A stretch of DNA of 64,000 nucleotides from Paraferrimonas haliotis (GTDB lineage Bacteria > Pseudomonadota > Gammaproteobacteria > Enterobacterales > Shewanellaceae), in NCBI RefSeq assembly GCF_002282895.1, contig NZ_NRRB01000001.1, positions 620,001 to 684,000 on the forward strand, read 5' to 3'. The stretch's first letter is position 1; each line of letters opens with the position of its first letter. Positions 8,083 through 19,185 of the stretch are shown here, piece after piece. Below the pieces are notes generated by a model that was not told the DNA's origin, searched no databases, and was given only the letters and a program-made list of their open reading frames with translations. The position numbers were made by a program, and so were the translations under genes.

Positions 8083-9333
8083 ATGAGCCTTATAGCAATC
8101 GGTATTAACCACAAAACAGCGACAGTCGCCTTGCGCGAAAAGCTGGCCTTTGGGCCGGACAAAATCGCTGACGCGTTAAAAAGCTTGGCTAATCAGAGCA
8201 AAACCGGTGAAGCTGTCATTCTCTCTACGTGCAACCGTACAGAGCTTTACACCAATACCGCAGAAATGGAACAGCTGATAGATTGGTTGGAAAAATACCA
8301 TGGTCTACCCCGTGCAGAGTTAGAACCATGTTTGTATCGCCACGAAGGCGTTGCCGCCGTTCAGCATTTAATGCGTGTATCCTGCGGTTTAGACTCTTTA
8401 GTGTTAGGCGAGCCTCAGATCCTTGGTCAAATCAAACAAGCTTTTGGTACTGCTAAAGATGCGGGTACTTTGGGCGCGACCATCGACAAGCTCTTCCAAC
8501 GTACTTTCTCTGTTGCGAAAAAAGTGCGTACCGAGACAGAAATTGGCTCTTCAGCGGTATCGGTTGCCTTTGCTGCGGTTAGCATGGCGAAGCAAATCTT
8601 TTCTTCGTTAGCCAGCACCAATGTATTGCTTGTTGGAGCCGGTGAGACCGTTGAGTTGGTGGCTCGTCACTTAAAAGAGCAAGGCGTAACCCAAGTCGTG
8701 GTTGCGAACCGTACAGTCTCTCGTGCCGAATCCGTGGCTAAAGAGTTTGACGCCAAAGCGGTAACACTCGAAGCCATTCCAGAGCATCTTCCTAATGCCG
8801 ACATTGTTATTTCTTCAACCGCCAGCCCGTTGCCTATTTTGGGCAAAGGCATGGTAGAGAATGCGTTGAAACAACGTCGTCATCGTCCAATGCTATTGGT
8901 TGACATCGCGGTTCCCCGTGACATTGAAGCCGAAGTTGCAGACATCGATGAAGCCTATCTCTACACAGTTGATGACCTGCAAAGCATCGTTGAGCAAAAC
9001 ATTGCCTCTCGCCAAGAAGCAGCGGAGCAAGCCGAAGCGATTGCCAAAGATCAAGCACAACAGTTTATGGCTTGGTTAAAGCAGCTAGAATCCGTGGATC
9101 ACATTCGCGAATATCGTTCTAACAGCATGGCCATTAAGGATGAATTGCTAGAAAGAGCAACAAAACGTCTTCAACAGGGTGCCGATGCGGACAAAGTTCT
9201 AGTAGAATTAGCCAACAAGCTCACTAATCGATTGATTCATTCACCTACGCAGGCGCTTACCGAAGCCTCTCGTGGTGGTGATCTTGAAGCGCTCAGACAG
9301 TTACGTCTGACGTTAGGAATCGATAAAGACTAA
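8083..9333 (+). CDS. hemA: Glutamyl-tRNA reductase
   Basis: 416 residues. It reduces glutamyl-tRNA to glutamate-1-semialdehyde, the first committed step of tetrapyrrole synthesis. The catalytic Cys50 sits in STCNRTELY, with the substrate-binding GINHKTA at 7-13. An NADPH-binding [16 protein letters not shown] stretch and a helical C-terminal dimerisation domain follow. It begins the conserved plus-strand series hemA-prfA-prmC, 16 nt before prfA. It is divergent from lolB with a 159-bp shared promoter region in which I could not identify a convincing -35/-10 pair. Confidence 0.97.
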   Translation: MSLIAIGINHKTATVALREKLAFGPDKIADALKSLANQSKTGEAVILSTCNRTELYTNTAEMEQLIDWLEKYHGLPRAELEPCLYRHEGVAAVQHLMRVSCGLDSLVLGEPQILGQIKQAFGTAKDAGTLGATIDKLFQRTFSVAKKVRTETEIGSSAVSVAFAAVSMAKQIFSSLASTNVLLVGAGETVELVARHLKEQGVTQVVVANRTVSRAESVAKEFDAKAVTLEAIPEHLPNADIVISSTASPLPILGKGMVENALKQRRHRPMLLVDIAVPRDIEAEVADIDEAYLYTVDDLQSIVEQNIASRQEAAEQAEAIAKDQAQQFMAWLKQLESVDHIREYRSNSMAIKDELLERATKRLQQGADADKVLVELANKLTNRLIHSPTQALTEASRGGDLEALRQLRLTLGIDKD

Positions 9334-9348
9334 AGGTTAAGCATTCCA

Positions 9349-10440
9349 ATGAAGGAATCTGTATTACGCAAGCTTGAAGGCTTGCACGAGCGCTATGAAG
9401 AAGTTCAAGCGCTCCTTGGCGATCCTGATGTAATCGGCGATCAAGAAAAATTCCGTGCACTCTCCAAAGAATACGCTCAGCTCGAAGACGTGGTAAAAGC
9501 TTATTTAAGCTACCTGCAAGGGCAAGAGGATCTTGAAACCGCCATGGAAATGCTCAACGAAGACGATCCCGAACTTAAAGAAATGGCTCAAGAAGAGCTT
9601 AAAGAGACCAAAGCCAACCTGGCCGCTCTCGAAGACGAGCTGCAAATATTACTGTTGCCCAAAGATCCCAACGACGACAACAACTGTTTTGTCGAAATTC
9701 GTGCTGGCGCCGGTGGCGATGAGGCGGCTATTTTCGCCGGAGACTTATTCCGTTTATACAGTCGTTATGCCGAAGCGCAAAGCTGGCGCGTTGAACTGAT
9801 GAGTGCCAACGAAGGTGAGCATGGCGGCTTTAAAGAAGTCATTGCCAAAATCAGCGGTGAAGGCGTTTATGGCGTCATGAAGTTCGAATCCGGTGGCCAT
9901 CGAGTGCAACGGGTTCCTGAAACGGAATCTCAAGGTCGGGTGCATACCTCGGCCTGTACGGTGGCTGTGATGCCGGAAGTGCCTGAAGCAGAAGCCATAG
10001 AAATTAATCCGTCGGATCTAAAAATTGACACCTTCCGTGCATCCGGTGCCGGTGGTCAACACGTCAACAAAACCGATTCCGCGATCCGCATTACTCACTT
10101 ACCAACCGGTACCGTGGTGGAATGTCAGGACGAACGCTCACAGCACAAGAACAAAGCCAAAGCCATGGCAGTGTTGTCTGCTCGTATTCAAGCGGCCGAA
10201 GATGAAAAACGTCGCCTTGAAGAAGAGTCGACCCGTCGAAACTTGGTGGGCAGTGGCGATCGCTCTGAGCGCATTCGTACCTACAACTATCCACAAGGTC
10301 GGGTGAGTGACCATCGAATTAATTTGACCTTATACCGGTTGAACGAAGTGATGGAAGGCGACTTAGGCGCCCTCATTCAACCCATTCAAAACGAGCATCA
10401 AGCAGACTTGCTGGCCGCATTGGCTGATGACCAAAGCTAG
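9349..10440 (+). CDS. prfA: Peptide chain release factor 1
   Basis: 363 residues. It terminates translation at UAA and UAG. The peptidyl-tRNA hydrolysis motif GGQ is at 235-237 in [17 protein letters not shown]. The codon-recognition tripeptide of the PxT class is PET at 190-192. The GGQ glutamine is the methylation target of PrmC, encoded immediately downstream with a 14-nt overlap. Confidence 0.98.
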   Translation: MKESVLRKLEGLHERYEEVQALLGDPDVIGDQEKFRALSKEYAQLEDVVKAYLSYLQGQEDLETAMEMLNEDDPELKEMAQEELKETKANLAALEDELQILLLPKDPNDDNNCFVEIRAGAGGDEAAIFAGDLFRLYSRYAEAQSWRVELMSANEGEHGGFKEVIAKISGEGVYGVMKFESGGHRVQRVPETESQGRVHTSACTVAVMPEVPEAEAIEINPSDLKIDTFRASGAGGQHVNKTDSAIRITHLPTGTVVECQDERSQHKNKAKAMAVLSARIQAAEDEKRRLEEESTRRNLVGSGDRSERIRTYNYPQGRVSDHRINLTLYRLNEVMEGDLGALIQPIQNEHQADLLAALADDQS

Positions 10441-11296
10441 CACAGTTACAGTAGCCCAAGCCATTGCTTGGGCTACCTCGTTATTGCCCCACAGCGACAG
10501 TGCTCAACTGGACGCTCAAGTGCTACTTTTGCACGTGTTGCAAAAGCCTCGAAGCTTTCTATACAGCTGGCCCGATGCCAAGCTCACAGACGCACAATCT
10601 CAGCAATTCAAGCAGTTATTGCAACAACGCATTGAAGGCCACCCCGTGGCACACCTCATCGGCGAGCGTGAATTTTGGTCGCTGCCGTTGACGGTGTCAG
10701 CCGATACGTTAATTCCTAGGCCGGATACAGAAGCTGTGGTTGAAGCGTGTTTGGGGTTAGCGCTGCCACTGGCGGCGAGAGTGCTTGACTTAGGAACCGG
10801 GTCGGGCGCGATTGCGCTGGCGTTGGCTCACGAACAACCGAACTGGTCAGTAACGGCAATCGATGCAAGCGAGCGGGCTTTGCACGTAGCTAAGAACAAT
10901 GCCCGCAGGCTGGGACTGGAGCGAGTTGAGTTTCTTCAAGGCAGTTGGTTTGAGCCACTGTCAGAGCATGCGAGTTTCGACTTAATTGTTTCTAATCCTC
11001 CGTATATCGATGAGCAAGATCCACACTTACAACAAGGTGATGTCCGCTTTGAACCCTTGTCAGCATTAGTGGCCAACGATTCCGGTTACGCTGATTTGTT
11101 TGAAATTGCCGAAACTGCCCCCATATATATGAAGGACGGAGGTTGGCTTGTGTTAGAGCATGGTTACCAACAAGCACAGGTTTGTTGCGAAAAACTGCGA
11201 CAAATCGGTTATCAACAGGTTAGTTTTGGTCGAGATTTAGCAGGTCAGCCGCGATTTACACTGGGTTATTGGCCAGCGCCAACAGCTAAGGTATGA
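10427..11296 (+). CDS. prmC: Release factor glutamine methyltransferase
   Basis: 289 residues. It methylates the GGQ glutamine of release factors using SAM. The SAM-binding motif DLGTGSG is at 121-127 and the catalytic NPPY motif at 190-193. The N-terminal helical domain that recognises the release factor is complete. The start overlaps the end of prfA by 14 nt, indicating translational coupling. Confidence 0.97.
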   Translation: MTKASTVTVAQAIAWATSLLPHSDSAQLDAQVLLLHVLQKPRSFLYSWPDAKLTDAQSQQFKQLLQQRIEGHPVAHLIGEREFWSLPLTVSADTLIPRPDTEAVVEACLGLALPLAARVLDLGTGSGAIALALAHEQPNWSVTAIDASERALHVAKNNARRLGLERVEFLQGSWFEPLSEHASFDLIVSNPPYIDEQDPHLQQGDVRFEPLSALVANDSGYADLFEIAETAPIYMKDGGWLVLEHGYQQAQVCCEKLRQIGYQQVSFGRDLAGQPRFTLGYWPAPTAKV

Positions 11297-11341
11297 TGAT
11301 CGTTTTACTTTCTTGCCAGCTTTGGCGAACAAGGACCTGTT

Positions 11342-11737
11342 ATGCATCAACTTGCGGTTTACTACACAGAACTTAAGCACTTCCACACCATGCTCGTAGC
11401 CATCAGCGTGTTATTTTTTATCACTCGCTTTTATTGGCATATGACTAAATCTCCCATCATGGGGCAGAAATGGGTGAAAATATCGCCTCACGTGATTGAC
11501 ACCTTTTTGTTGTTAAGCGGATTGGTCATTGCTCTGGCGATTGGTTTTACGCCGTCAAATAGCCCATGGTTAACCGAAAAGCTAATTGCAGTGGTGGCCT
11601 ATATTGTGCTGGCGGTTATCGCGATTAAAGCGGACAGAAAACCTTGGTTTAAAATCACCGCTGCAGTGGGTGCCATTGCTTGGGTGCTATACGCAGCTAA
11701 AGTGGCGATGACCAAACAAGCAATGATGCTTGGATAA
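11342..11737 (+). CDS. SirB2/YchQ-family inner-membrane protein
   Basis: 131 residues with four predicted membrane helices and the family's N-terminal YYTELKHFHTMLVAISVLFF. E. coli YchQ occupies the same place after prmC. The biochemical function is unknown. The name comes from a Salmonella locus reported to raise invasion gene expression, which should not be read as its role here. A 30-nt gap separates it from sirB1. Confidence 0.88.
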   Translation: MHQLAVYYTELKHFHTMLVAISVLFFITRFYWHMTKSPIMGQKWVKISPHVIDTFLLLSGLVIALAIGFTPSNSPWLTEKLIAVVAYIVLAVIAIKADRKPWFKITAAVGAIAWVLYAAKVAMTKQAMMLG

Positions 11738-11766
11738 AAGATAAGAGTTAGGAAGTTAAATAAGAT

Positions 11767-12564
11767 ATGCAGTTAACGTGGTGTTTCGATACCGATCTAG
11801 AAGAGCCTAGCGCCTTACTCGAATTGGGTGAGACGTTAGGGCTCAGTCAAATAAAGACCAGCCAATGGCGACTTTTGGAATTGAAAGGTGCCGTGCTCAG
11901 TCAGTATTTGATTGATCATCAGCAACGCTTGGCGGCGTTGTTGGAGTGGTTTTATCAAACCCAAGGTTTTGCCGCTGCCGAAAAAGGCTATTTCAGTGCG
12001 GCCAGCGCCGACATTGGTCGTGTGCTCACAACACGAGAAGGCAATGCCACCGCGTTAGCTGTCATTCTTAAAATACTGGCCAAACAGTTAAATTTAACAC
12101 TGGATATTTTGATGTTGCCAGGCAATTGCGTGCTTCGTTTCGAGCACAATGGCCAGTGTCATTACTTGAACCCGCTCGATGGACAACCCCTTACGTTGCA
12201 TCAAATGCACAGCCTAATTAGAGGGGAATTAGGTAATCACGCCCAGTTAGAAGAGCATTATTTGCGGGGGGCGACCAACGAGATCATCAGTAAGCGCCTG
12301 ATCAATGAAATCAAAGCCGGTTTTGTGGTGGAAGGTAAGTTTGAGTTGGCCTTACATTGCTGTAATTTGCTGATGAGCCGTTATCCTGAACAACTGCAAT
12401 ATGTGCGCGAACGTGCCTTTATGGAGCAACAACTGGGTTGCCATAAAGCCGCCGCAGTGGATTTGCAAACCTTTATGGATAAAAGCCCTAAAGATGAAGC
12501 GTTAGCAGAATTGTTGCGCATGCAAATTAAAGAACTGCAACAAGCACAAGCAATCTACCATTAG
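11767..12564 (+). CDS. SirB1/YchA-family protein (transglutaminase-like plus TPR-like tail)
   Basis: 265 residues. The N-terminal two thirds match the transglutaminase-like SirB1 domain, with the conserved stretch DIGRVLTTREGNATALAVILKILAKQLNL in which the usual catalytic Cys position is not obvious. The C-terminus has TPR-like helices (FELALHCCNLLMSRYPEQLQYVRERAF). In E. coli ychA lies between ychQ and kdsA. Function is unknown. It is probably cytoplasmic and a scaffold rather than an active protease, an inference from the motif. Confidence 0.87.
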   Translation: MQLTWCFDTDLEEPSALLELGETLGLSQIKTSQWRLLELKGAVLSQYLIDHQQRLAALLEWFYQTQGFAAAEKGYFSAASADIGRVLTTREGNATALAVILKILAKQLNLTLDILMLPGNCVLRFEHNGQCHYLNPLDGQPLTLHQMHSLIRGELGNHAQLEEHYLRGATNEIISKRLINEIKAGFVVEGKFELALHCCNLLMSRYPEQLQYVRERAFMEQQLGCHKAAAVDLQTFMDKSPKDEALAELLRMQIKELQQAQAIYH

Positions 12565-12593
12565 CCTAAGTCATTTAATAATAAGGAAGTAAT

Positions 12594-14721
<2,128 letters not shown>

Positions 14722-14742
14722 GCTCGATTGTTTAAATTGTGA

Positions 14743-14781
14743 AGCCGAATCGAGCGCCTGCGCCCAAGGTTCGGCTTTTTT
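14743..14781 (+). terminator. Intrinsic terminator after kdsA
   Basis: Stem AGCCGAA/TTCGGCT followed by six T residues, about 20 bp after the kdsA stop. Confidence 0.85.
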
Positions 14782-14815
14782 ATTGCCAATTGTTTTTTTG
14801 ATATGACATACTCCG

Positions 14816-14832
14816 GATTAGAAAAACTAATC
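14816..14832. promoter_or_regulatory. GATTAG-N5-CTAATC palindrome, candidate GcvA autoregulatory site
   Basis: A perfect 6-bp inverted repeat with a 5-bp A-rich centre lies 20 bp before gcvA. E. coli GcvA is known to recognise CTAAT cores, and LysR proteins commonly bind their own promoter. The match is therefore suggestive of autoregulation. Confidence 0.5.
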
Positions 14833-14852
14833 AAACCAGCGAAAGGGTTGTT

Positions 14853-15770
14853 ATGTCTCGGCGTCTACCTCCACTTAATGCCGTTAAAGCGTTTGAAGCG
14901 GCGGCTCGTCATTTAAGTTTTACCAGAGCCGCTGAAGAGCTGTTCGTCACTCAAGCGGCGGTCAGCCATCAAATCAAAGGATTAGAAGACTACCTCGGGC
15001 TCAAATTATTTCGCCGCAAAAATCGAGCCTTGCTGTTGACCGAAGAAGGCCAAGCCTACTTTCTTGATATCAAAGATTTGTTTAGCCAATTGTCGGATGC
15101 CACTGAGCGCTTGCTTGCTCGAGGGGCGATTGGGGCTTTGACCGTAGCCATGCCACCAAGCTTTGCCATTCAGTGGCTGGTGCCTCGACTGGCTAAGTTT
15201 TCGGAATCTCATCCTGACATCGACGTGCGCATTAAGGCGGTGGATGCTGACGATGGCTCATTGAGCGATGATGTGGACGTCGCTATTTATTACGGACGAG
15301 GTAAATGGCCTGGCGTGTTTCAAGAGAAACTGCGAAATGAGGTCATGATTCCGGTGTGCTCTCCGTTGTTGCTAAACGGTCCGAAACCGTTGAAGACACC
15401 CGAGGACTTACGCCATCATACGCTCCTGCACGATCTCAGCCGTAACGATTGGCGAGCTTGGTTTCAACAACTAGGTCTTAAAGATATTAACGTTAACCAA
15501 GGTCCAATTTTTAGCCATTCGTCTTTGGTTTTGCAGGCAGCAGCTCACGGTCAGGGTGTTGCGCTGGGTTACAGCGTATTGGCGCAACCTGAAATCAGTG
15601 CGGGACGCTTAGTGATGCCGTTTAACGAAGTATTATTAAGTCGCAACGCTTACTACCTCGTTTGCGAAGAGTCGCAAGCAGAGCTGGGCAAGATCGCCGC
15701 ATTTAGAGAGTGGATGATCAGCATGTTTAACGAAGAGGCGAGCCTTGAGCGACTACCCTTGCAACAGTGA
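14853..15770 (+). CDS. gcvA: GcvA-type LysR regulator of glycine cleavage
   Basis: 305 residues. The N-terminal helix-turn-helix reads RRLPPLNAVKAFEAAARHLSFTRAAEELFVTQAAVSHQIKGLE, the GcvA pattern. The LysR substrate-binding domain follows. GcvA controls the glycine cleavage operon according to glycine and purine supply. No gcvTHP genes are in this window. A GATTAG/CTAATC palindrome precedes it. It overlaps the next gene by 26 nt and starts the overlapped set with hydrolase, DUF423 and rlmM. Confidence 0.9.
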   Translation: MSRRLPPLNAVKAFEAAARHLSFTRAAEELFVTQAAVSHQIKGLEDYLGLKLFRRKNRALLLTEEGQAYFLDIKDLFSQLSDATERLLARGAIGALTVAMPPSFAIQWLVPRLAKFSESHPDIDVRIKAVDADDGSLSDDVDVAIYYGRGKWPGVFQEKLRNEVMIPVCSPLLLNGPKPLKTPEDLRHHTLLHDLSRNDWRAWFQQLGLKDINVNQGPIFSHSSLVLQAAAHGQGVALGYSVLAQPEISAGRLVMPFNEVLLSRNAYYLVCEESQAELGKIAAFREWMISMFNEEASLERLPLQQ

Positions 15771-16416
15771 ACACTACCTAGCGCAGGGCCAAGCGATTGC
15801 ACAAGTGTTGTTGTGTCACGGGGCGGGTGCTGGAAAGTCTCATACCACTATGGTGGCCATAGCACAGAGTTTGCAACAACAAGGCTTTGATGTCATCAGC
15901 TACAATTTTGAATACATGGTGACCATAGAACAAACTGGGCGTCGACGCCCGCCACCAAAATTGCCGCTGTTGGTGGCGGAGTTGGCTAAGATTATTGACG
16001 CTTTGCCCACCGGCTTGCCTTTGCTGCTGGCGGGTAAATCTATGGGGGCCCGCGTGGCCATCAGTCAGCTAAGTGAAACGGCATTGAACGCTTTGTCACA
16101 CCAACCCATAGCGGCATTGGCATACGGTTACCCGTTTTTGCCGCCTCGCTCAAAACAAGCGCCGAGATTAACGCCCTTGCAACAGGCGATTCGGCCTGTG
16201 CTTGTGCATCAAGGCGAGCGCGATGGGTTTGGCAATCGTGCCAGCGTGGCTCAATGGGATCTGGCAACCACTCAATTACATTGGTTGAACAGTGCCGATC
16301 ACGACTTAACCCCGCTTAAGCGCAGTGGCTACACCCAGCAGTCTTTGCTGGAAGAGGCGGCTTTGCGAACGAAACAATTTCTTATCGATACACTTAAAGA
16401 GCGTTGTAAACCATGA
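15745..16416 (+). CDS. Alpha/beta-hydrolase family protein (dienelactone-hydrolase/TEX30-like)
   Basis: 223 residues from a TTG start inside the end of gcvA (26-nt overlap); no later ATG retains the first strand. The oxyanion-loop motif LLCHGAGAGK is at 22-31. The nucleophile elbow is LAGKSMGAR with Ser99. A late Asp in VHQGERDGFG and His in NSADHDL complete a plausible triad. It is cytoplasmic with no signal peptide. The substrate is not known. Its place next to gcvA and rlmM seems to be positional only. Confidence 0.82.
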   Translation: MSDYPCNSEHYLAQGQAIAQVLLCHGAGAGKSHTTMVAIAQSLQQQGFDVISYNFEYMVTIEQTGRRRPPPKLPLLVAELAKIIDALPTGLPLLLAGKSMGARVAISQLSETALNALSHQPIAALAYGYPFLPPRSKQAPRLTPLQQAIRPVLVHQGERDGFGNRASVAQWDLATTQLHWLNSADHDLTPLKRSGYTQQSLLEEAALRTKQFLIDTLKERCKP

Positions 16417-16799
16417 AATACATTCTAATACTGGCATCCATTCTAGGAGCGTTCGCCGTCGCTCTCGGCGCTTATGGCTCTCACGGCTTAACCCGCATTG
16501 CACCAGAGCATTTGGTGACTCTGTTTAATCTGGGGGTGCAGTATCAATTTTATCACTGCTTTGCTTTGTTGGGCTGTGGCTTGTTGTGGCCGTTTGCCCA
16601 CCACAAGTTATTGGTGGCCAGCAGTTTAAGCTTTGTGCTGGGTATGGCAGGATTTAGCGGTACCTTATACGTGTATGCCATTACCTCTGTTAAACCGTTT
16701 GGGTTGATAACTCCTATAGGCGGCAGCTTACTGATACTGGGCTGGATACTGATGTGTGTTGCGATTATTGTGGGCAATCGAGAGGAGCGCTCACTATGA
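16413..16799 (+). CDS. DUF423 inner-membrane protein, YgdD-like
   Basis: 128 residues with four hydrophobic helices. The DUF423 signature is clear: [15 protein letters not shown] near the N-terminus, [16 protein letters not shown], and [35 protein letters not shown]. Function is unknown. In E. coli, ygdD likewise lies between gcvA and rlmM. The start overlaps the hydrolase stop by 4 nt (ATGA) and the stop overlaps the rlmM start in the same way. Confidence 0.9.
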   Translation: MKYILILASILGAFAVALGAYGSHGLTRIAPEHLVTLFNLGVQYQFYHCFALLGCGLLWPFAHHKLLVASSLSFVLGMAGFSGTLYVYAITSVKPFGLITPIGGSLLILGWILMCVAIIVGNREERSL

Positions 16800-17878
16800 A
16801 TCAACTGCTGTTATTGTGCCGCCCAGGTTATGAAAAAGAGTGCGCTGCTGAAATTCAAGATCAAGCCAGCGATAGACAAATATTTGGTTTCGTTCAAACC
16901 AAAGCTCAACAAGGCTACGTGACCTATCAATGTTACCAAGCCGAAGAAGCGGATCGGCTGGCAAAAGAACTGCCTTTATCTGGGCTGATATTTGCCCGGC
17001 AGATGATGGTAACCGGCCCCTTGCTTGAGCAACTGCCCGAGCAAGACCGAATCTCTCCTATCGTTGAGGCGCTGTCGAGCATTCAAAAGGCAGGCGAGCT
17101 AAGAGTCGAAACACCAGACAATGATGACGCCAAACAGTTATCCAAGTTTTGTCGAAAATTCACGGTGCCGTTGCGACAAGCGCTCAAGAAAAGCGGTCAA
17201 CTACTTCATAAAGAAAACCCCAAACGGCCGGTCATTCACGTATTGTTCGTTGCTTCTGGACAAGCGTTTGTGGGCTATTCCTACACATCTAATAACTCGC
17301 CTTATCCTATGGGCATTTTACGATTGCGCCAACCCTCGGATGCGCCTAGCCGTTCCAGTCTAAAACTGGAAGAGGCGTTTCAAGTGTTTATTCCACAAGA
17401 TGAGCACGATACCCGTCTAACCAGCGGCTTAAACGGTGTTGATTTAGGGGCTTGCCCAGGCGGGTGGACCTATCAGTTGGTGCGCAGAGGCATGATGGTG
17501 GCGGCGGTTGATCATGGCAGTATGGCACAAACCCTAATGGAGACCGGCCAAGTTAAACACTACGCCGAAGACGGCTTTCGTTTCGAACCGCCGCGCAAGA
17601 ACATTTATTGGCTCGTGTGCGATATGGTGGATAAACCGGCTCGGGTGGCTCAATTGATAGAAGAGTGGGCGTTATCGGGCTGGTTTATTGAAGCCATTTT
17701 CAATCTAAAATTGCCCATGAAAGCGCGCTATAAAGAAGTCACACAAGTTTTAGAAACCATGGATGCGGTGTTCAAGGAGCAGGGCTTTAGCGGCTATCAA
17801 ATTCAGTGTAAACATCTTTACCATGATCGCGATGAAGTAACCGTGCACCTTGATTTACGGGCAATGAAGCGCAAATAG
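16796..17878 (+). CDS. rlmM: 23S rRNA (cytidine-2'-O) methyltransferase RlmM
   Basis: 360 residues from the ATG at 16796, with a GAGGAG ribosome site just ahead and an ATGA overlap with DUF423. It methylates C2498 of 23S rRNA. An N-terminal THUMP-like region is followed by the Rossmann methyltransferase domain with the SAM motif [16 protein letters not shown]. Later motifs [10 protein letters not shown] and [14 protein letters not shown] carry the catalytic-tetrad type residues. An earlier start at 16754 would add 14 residues within DUF423 and is rejected. Confidence 0.96.
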   Translation: MNQLLLLCRPGYEKECAAEIQDQASDRQIFGFVQTKAQQGYVTYQCYQAEEADRLAKELPLSGLIFARQMMVTGPLLEQLPEQDRISPIVEALSSIQKAGELRVETPDNDDAKQLSKFCRKFTVPLRQALKKSGQLLHKENPKRPVIHVLFVASGQAFVGYSYTSNNSPYPMGILRLRQPSDAPSRSSLKLEEAFQVFIPQDEHDTRLTSGLNGVDLGACPGGWTYQLVRRGMMVAAVDHGSMAQTLMETGQVKHYAEDGFRFEPPRKNIYWLVCDMVDKPARVAQLIEEWALSGWFIEAIFNLKLPMKARYKEVTQVLETMDAVFKEQGFSGYQIQCKHLYHDRDEVTVHLDLRAMKRK

Positions 17879-17886
17879 AGCATAAA

Positions 17887-17915
17887 AAAGGCCAAAGCAA
17901 ACTGCTTTGGCCTTT
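17887..17915. terminator. Bidirectional terminator between rlmM and isocitrate dehydrogenase
   Basis: Perfect stem AAAGGCCAAAGC/GCTTTGGCCTTT with a 5-nt loop, flanked by A and T runs. It serves the convergent genes on both sides. Confidence 0.88.
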
Positions 17916-17940
17916 ATCGTTTGCCTTAGGGTAGGCTCGA

Positions 17941-18948
17941 TTACAAGCGTTCTAATACGGCTTGGGTAAAGTCGGTGGTACCGTGGCTGCCGCCAAGATC
18001 GCGAGTGGTGCGATCGCCTTCAGCAATAACTTGCTGAATGGCACTGCGGATGGCTTCGGCTTTGTCGCTCATGCCCAAATATTCCAGCATTTGAATGGAT
18101 GCTAGTATCACTGAGGTTGGGTTGGCCAAGTTCTTACCGGCGATATCAGGAGCACTGCCATGAACCGCTTCGAAAATGGCGGCTTCTTTACCAATGTTAG
18201 CGCCCGGGGCCATGCCTAGGCCGCCGACAAGGCCGGCACACAAATCTGAGAGAATGTCGCCGAATAGGTTGGTGGTTACGATGACATCGAATTGCTCAGG
18301 GTTCATCACAAGCTTCATGCAAGTCGCATCAACAATCATCTCATCGGATTCGATGTCAGGGTAGCGTTTGGCGATTTCACGCGCGACTTCAAGGAATAAC
18401 CCTGAAGTTGATTTCATGATGTTGGCTTTATGAACTGCGGTCACCTTCTTGCGACCTTCTTTGCGGGCCAATTCGTAGGCGAAAGTAACGATTCGCTCAG
18501 CACCTTCACGCGTAATAACACTCATGGCTTCAGCGGCGCTGCCGTCTTCAGAGACCTTTTGTCCAACACCAGAGTACATACCTTCGGTATTTTCACGAAT
18601 GGTAATAATATCAATGTTCTCATAGCGAGCTTGTGTGCCAGCAAACGACAATACTGGGCGCACATTGGCGTATAAGTTAAAGCGTTTACGTAAGGTCACA
18701 TTGATTGACGTAAAACCACCGCCAACAGGCGTGGTCAGCGGGCCTTTTAAGGTCACTTGATTTTTTTCAATCAAATCTAAAGTATTTTGAGGAAGCAATT
18801 CGCCGTGCTTTTCAAGAGCGGTTAACCCGGCATCTGCGAATTCGTATTCGAAATCGCAGCCAACTTTATCTAAAATTTGTAAGGCAGAATCAATAATGCT
18901 TGGGCCAATGCCGTCACCAGGGATAACGGTAATTTTGCGAGTTCCCAT
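17941..18948 (-). CDS. NAD-type isocitrate dehydrogenase (IDH3-like)
   Basis: 335 residues, shorter than the NADP enzyme Icd of E. coli (416) and similar to mitochondrial IDH3 alpha subunits. It oxidatively decarboxylates isocitrate to 2-oxoglutarate in the TCA cycle. Signatures include ITVIPGDGIGPSI, the substrate stretch ITIRENTEGMYSGVGQ, HKANIMK, and NLFGDILSDLCAGLVGGLGMAPGANIG. Isopropylmalate dehydrogenase is the main alternative, but that enzyme lacks the NTEG-type loop. It competes for isocitrate with the AceA encoded at 49.2 kb. It is divergent from the S9 peptidase across 237 bp. Confidence 0.88.
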   Translation of the reverse strand: MGTRKITVIPGDGIGPSIIDSALQILDKVGCDFEYEFADAGLTALEKHGELLPQNTLDLIEKNQVTLKGPLTTPVGGGFTSINVTLRKRFNLYANVRPVLSFAGTQARYENIDIITIRENTEGMYSGVGQKVSEDGSAAEAMSVITREGAERIVTFAYELARKEGRKKVTAVHKANIMKSTSGLFLEVAREIAKRYPDIESDEMIVDATCMKLVMNPEQFDVIVTTNLFGDILSDLCAGLVGGLGMAPGANIGKEAAIFEAVHGSAPDIAGKNLANPTSVILASIQMLEYLGMSDKAEAIRSAIQQVIAEGDRTTRDLGGSHGTTDFTQAVLERL

Positions 18949-19067
18949 CAGAGTTCCTTAGTTTGTAGGCGCTAATGCGCTGATGTGCTTATTGCCCGCT
19001 TTGTTTGCACGGGCTTTTATTAGGTGCGTTATTGTAACTGTGTTGAAGCAATTTTTGTAGTTTTTAG

Positions 19068-19079
19068 TGACCTTGGTCA
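19068..19079. promoter_or_regulatory. TGACC-TT-GGTCA palindrome in the icd/peptidase divergent region
   Basis: A perfect inverted repeat of 5 bp with 2-bp centre lies 119 bp from the isocitrate dehydrogenase start and 106 bp from the peptidase start. The half-site TTGGTCAT recurs upstream of aceB at about 47192. The regulator is unknown. Confidence 0.3.
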
Positions 19080-19185
19080 TATTTTTGCTTAAAGCTATGA
19101 TTAATCCATGTAAACTCTGTAAAGATTAGCCACCAACCAACGCCTATGTTGGTGAAATAATAATTAAATAGATAAGGGGATAGCT

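Noticed and set aside
18994..19017. GCCCG/CGGGC hairpin with TTTT as a terminator upstream of the S9 peptidase
   Set aside because: Short stem and long loop in a divergent promoter region, where no plus-strand transcript is expected to end.
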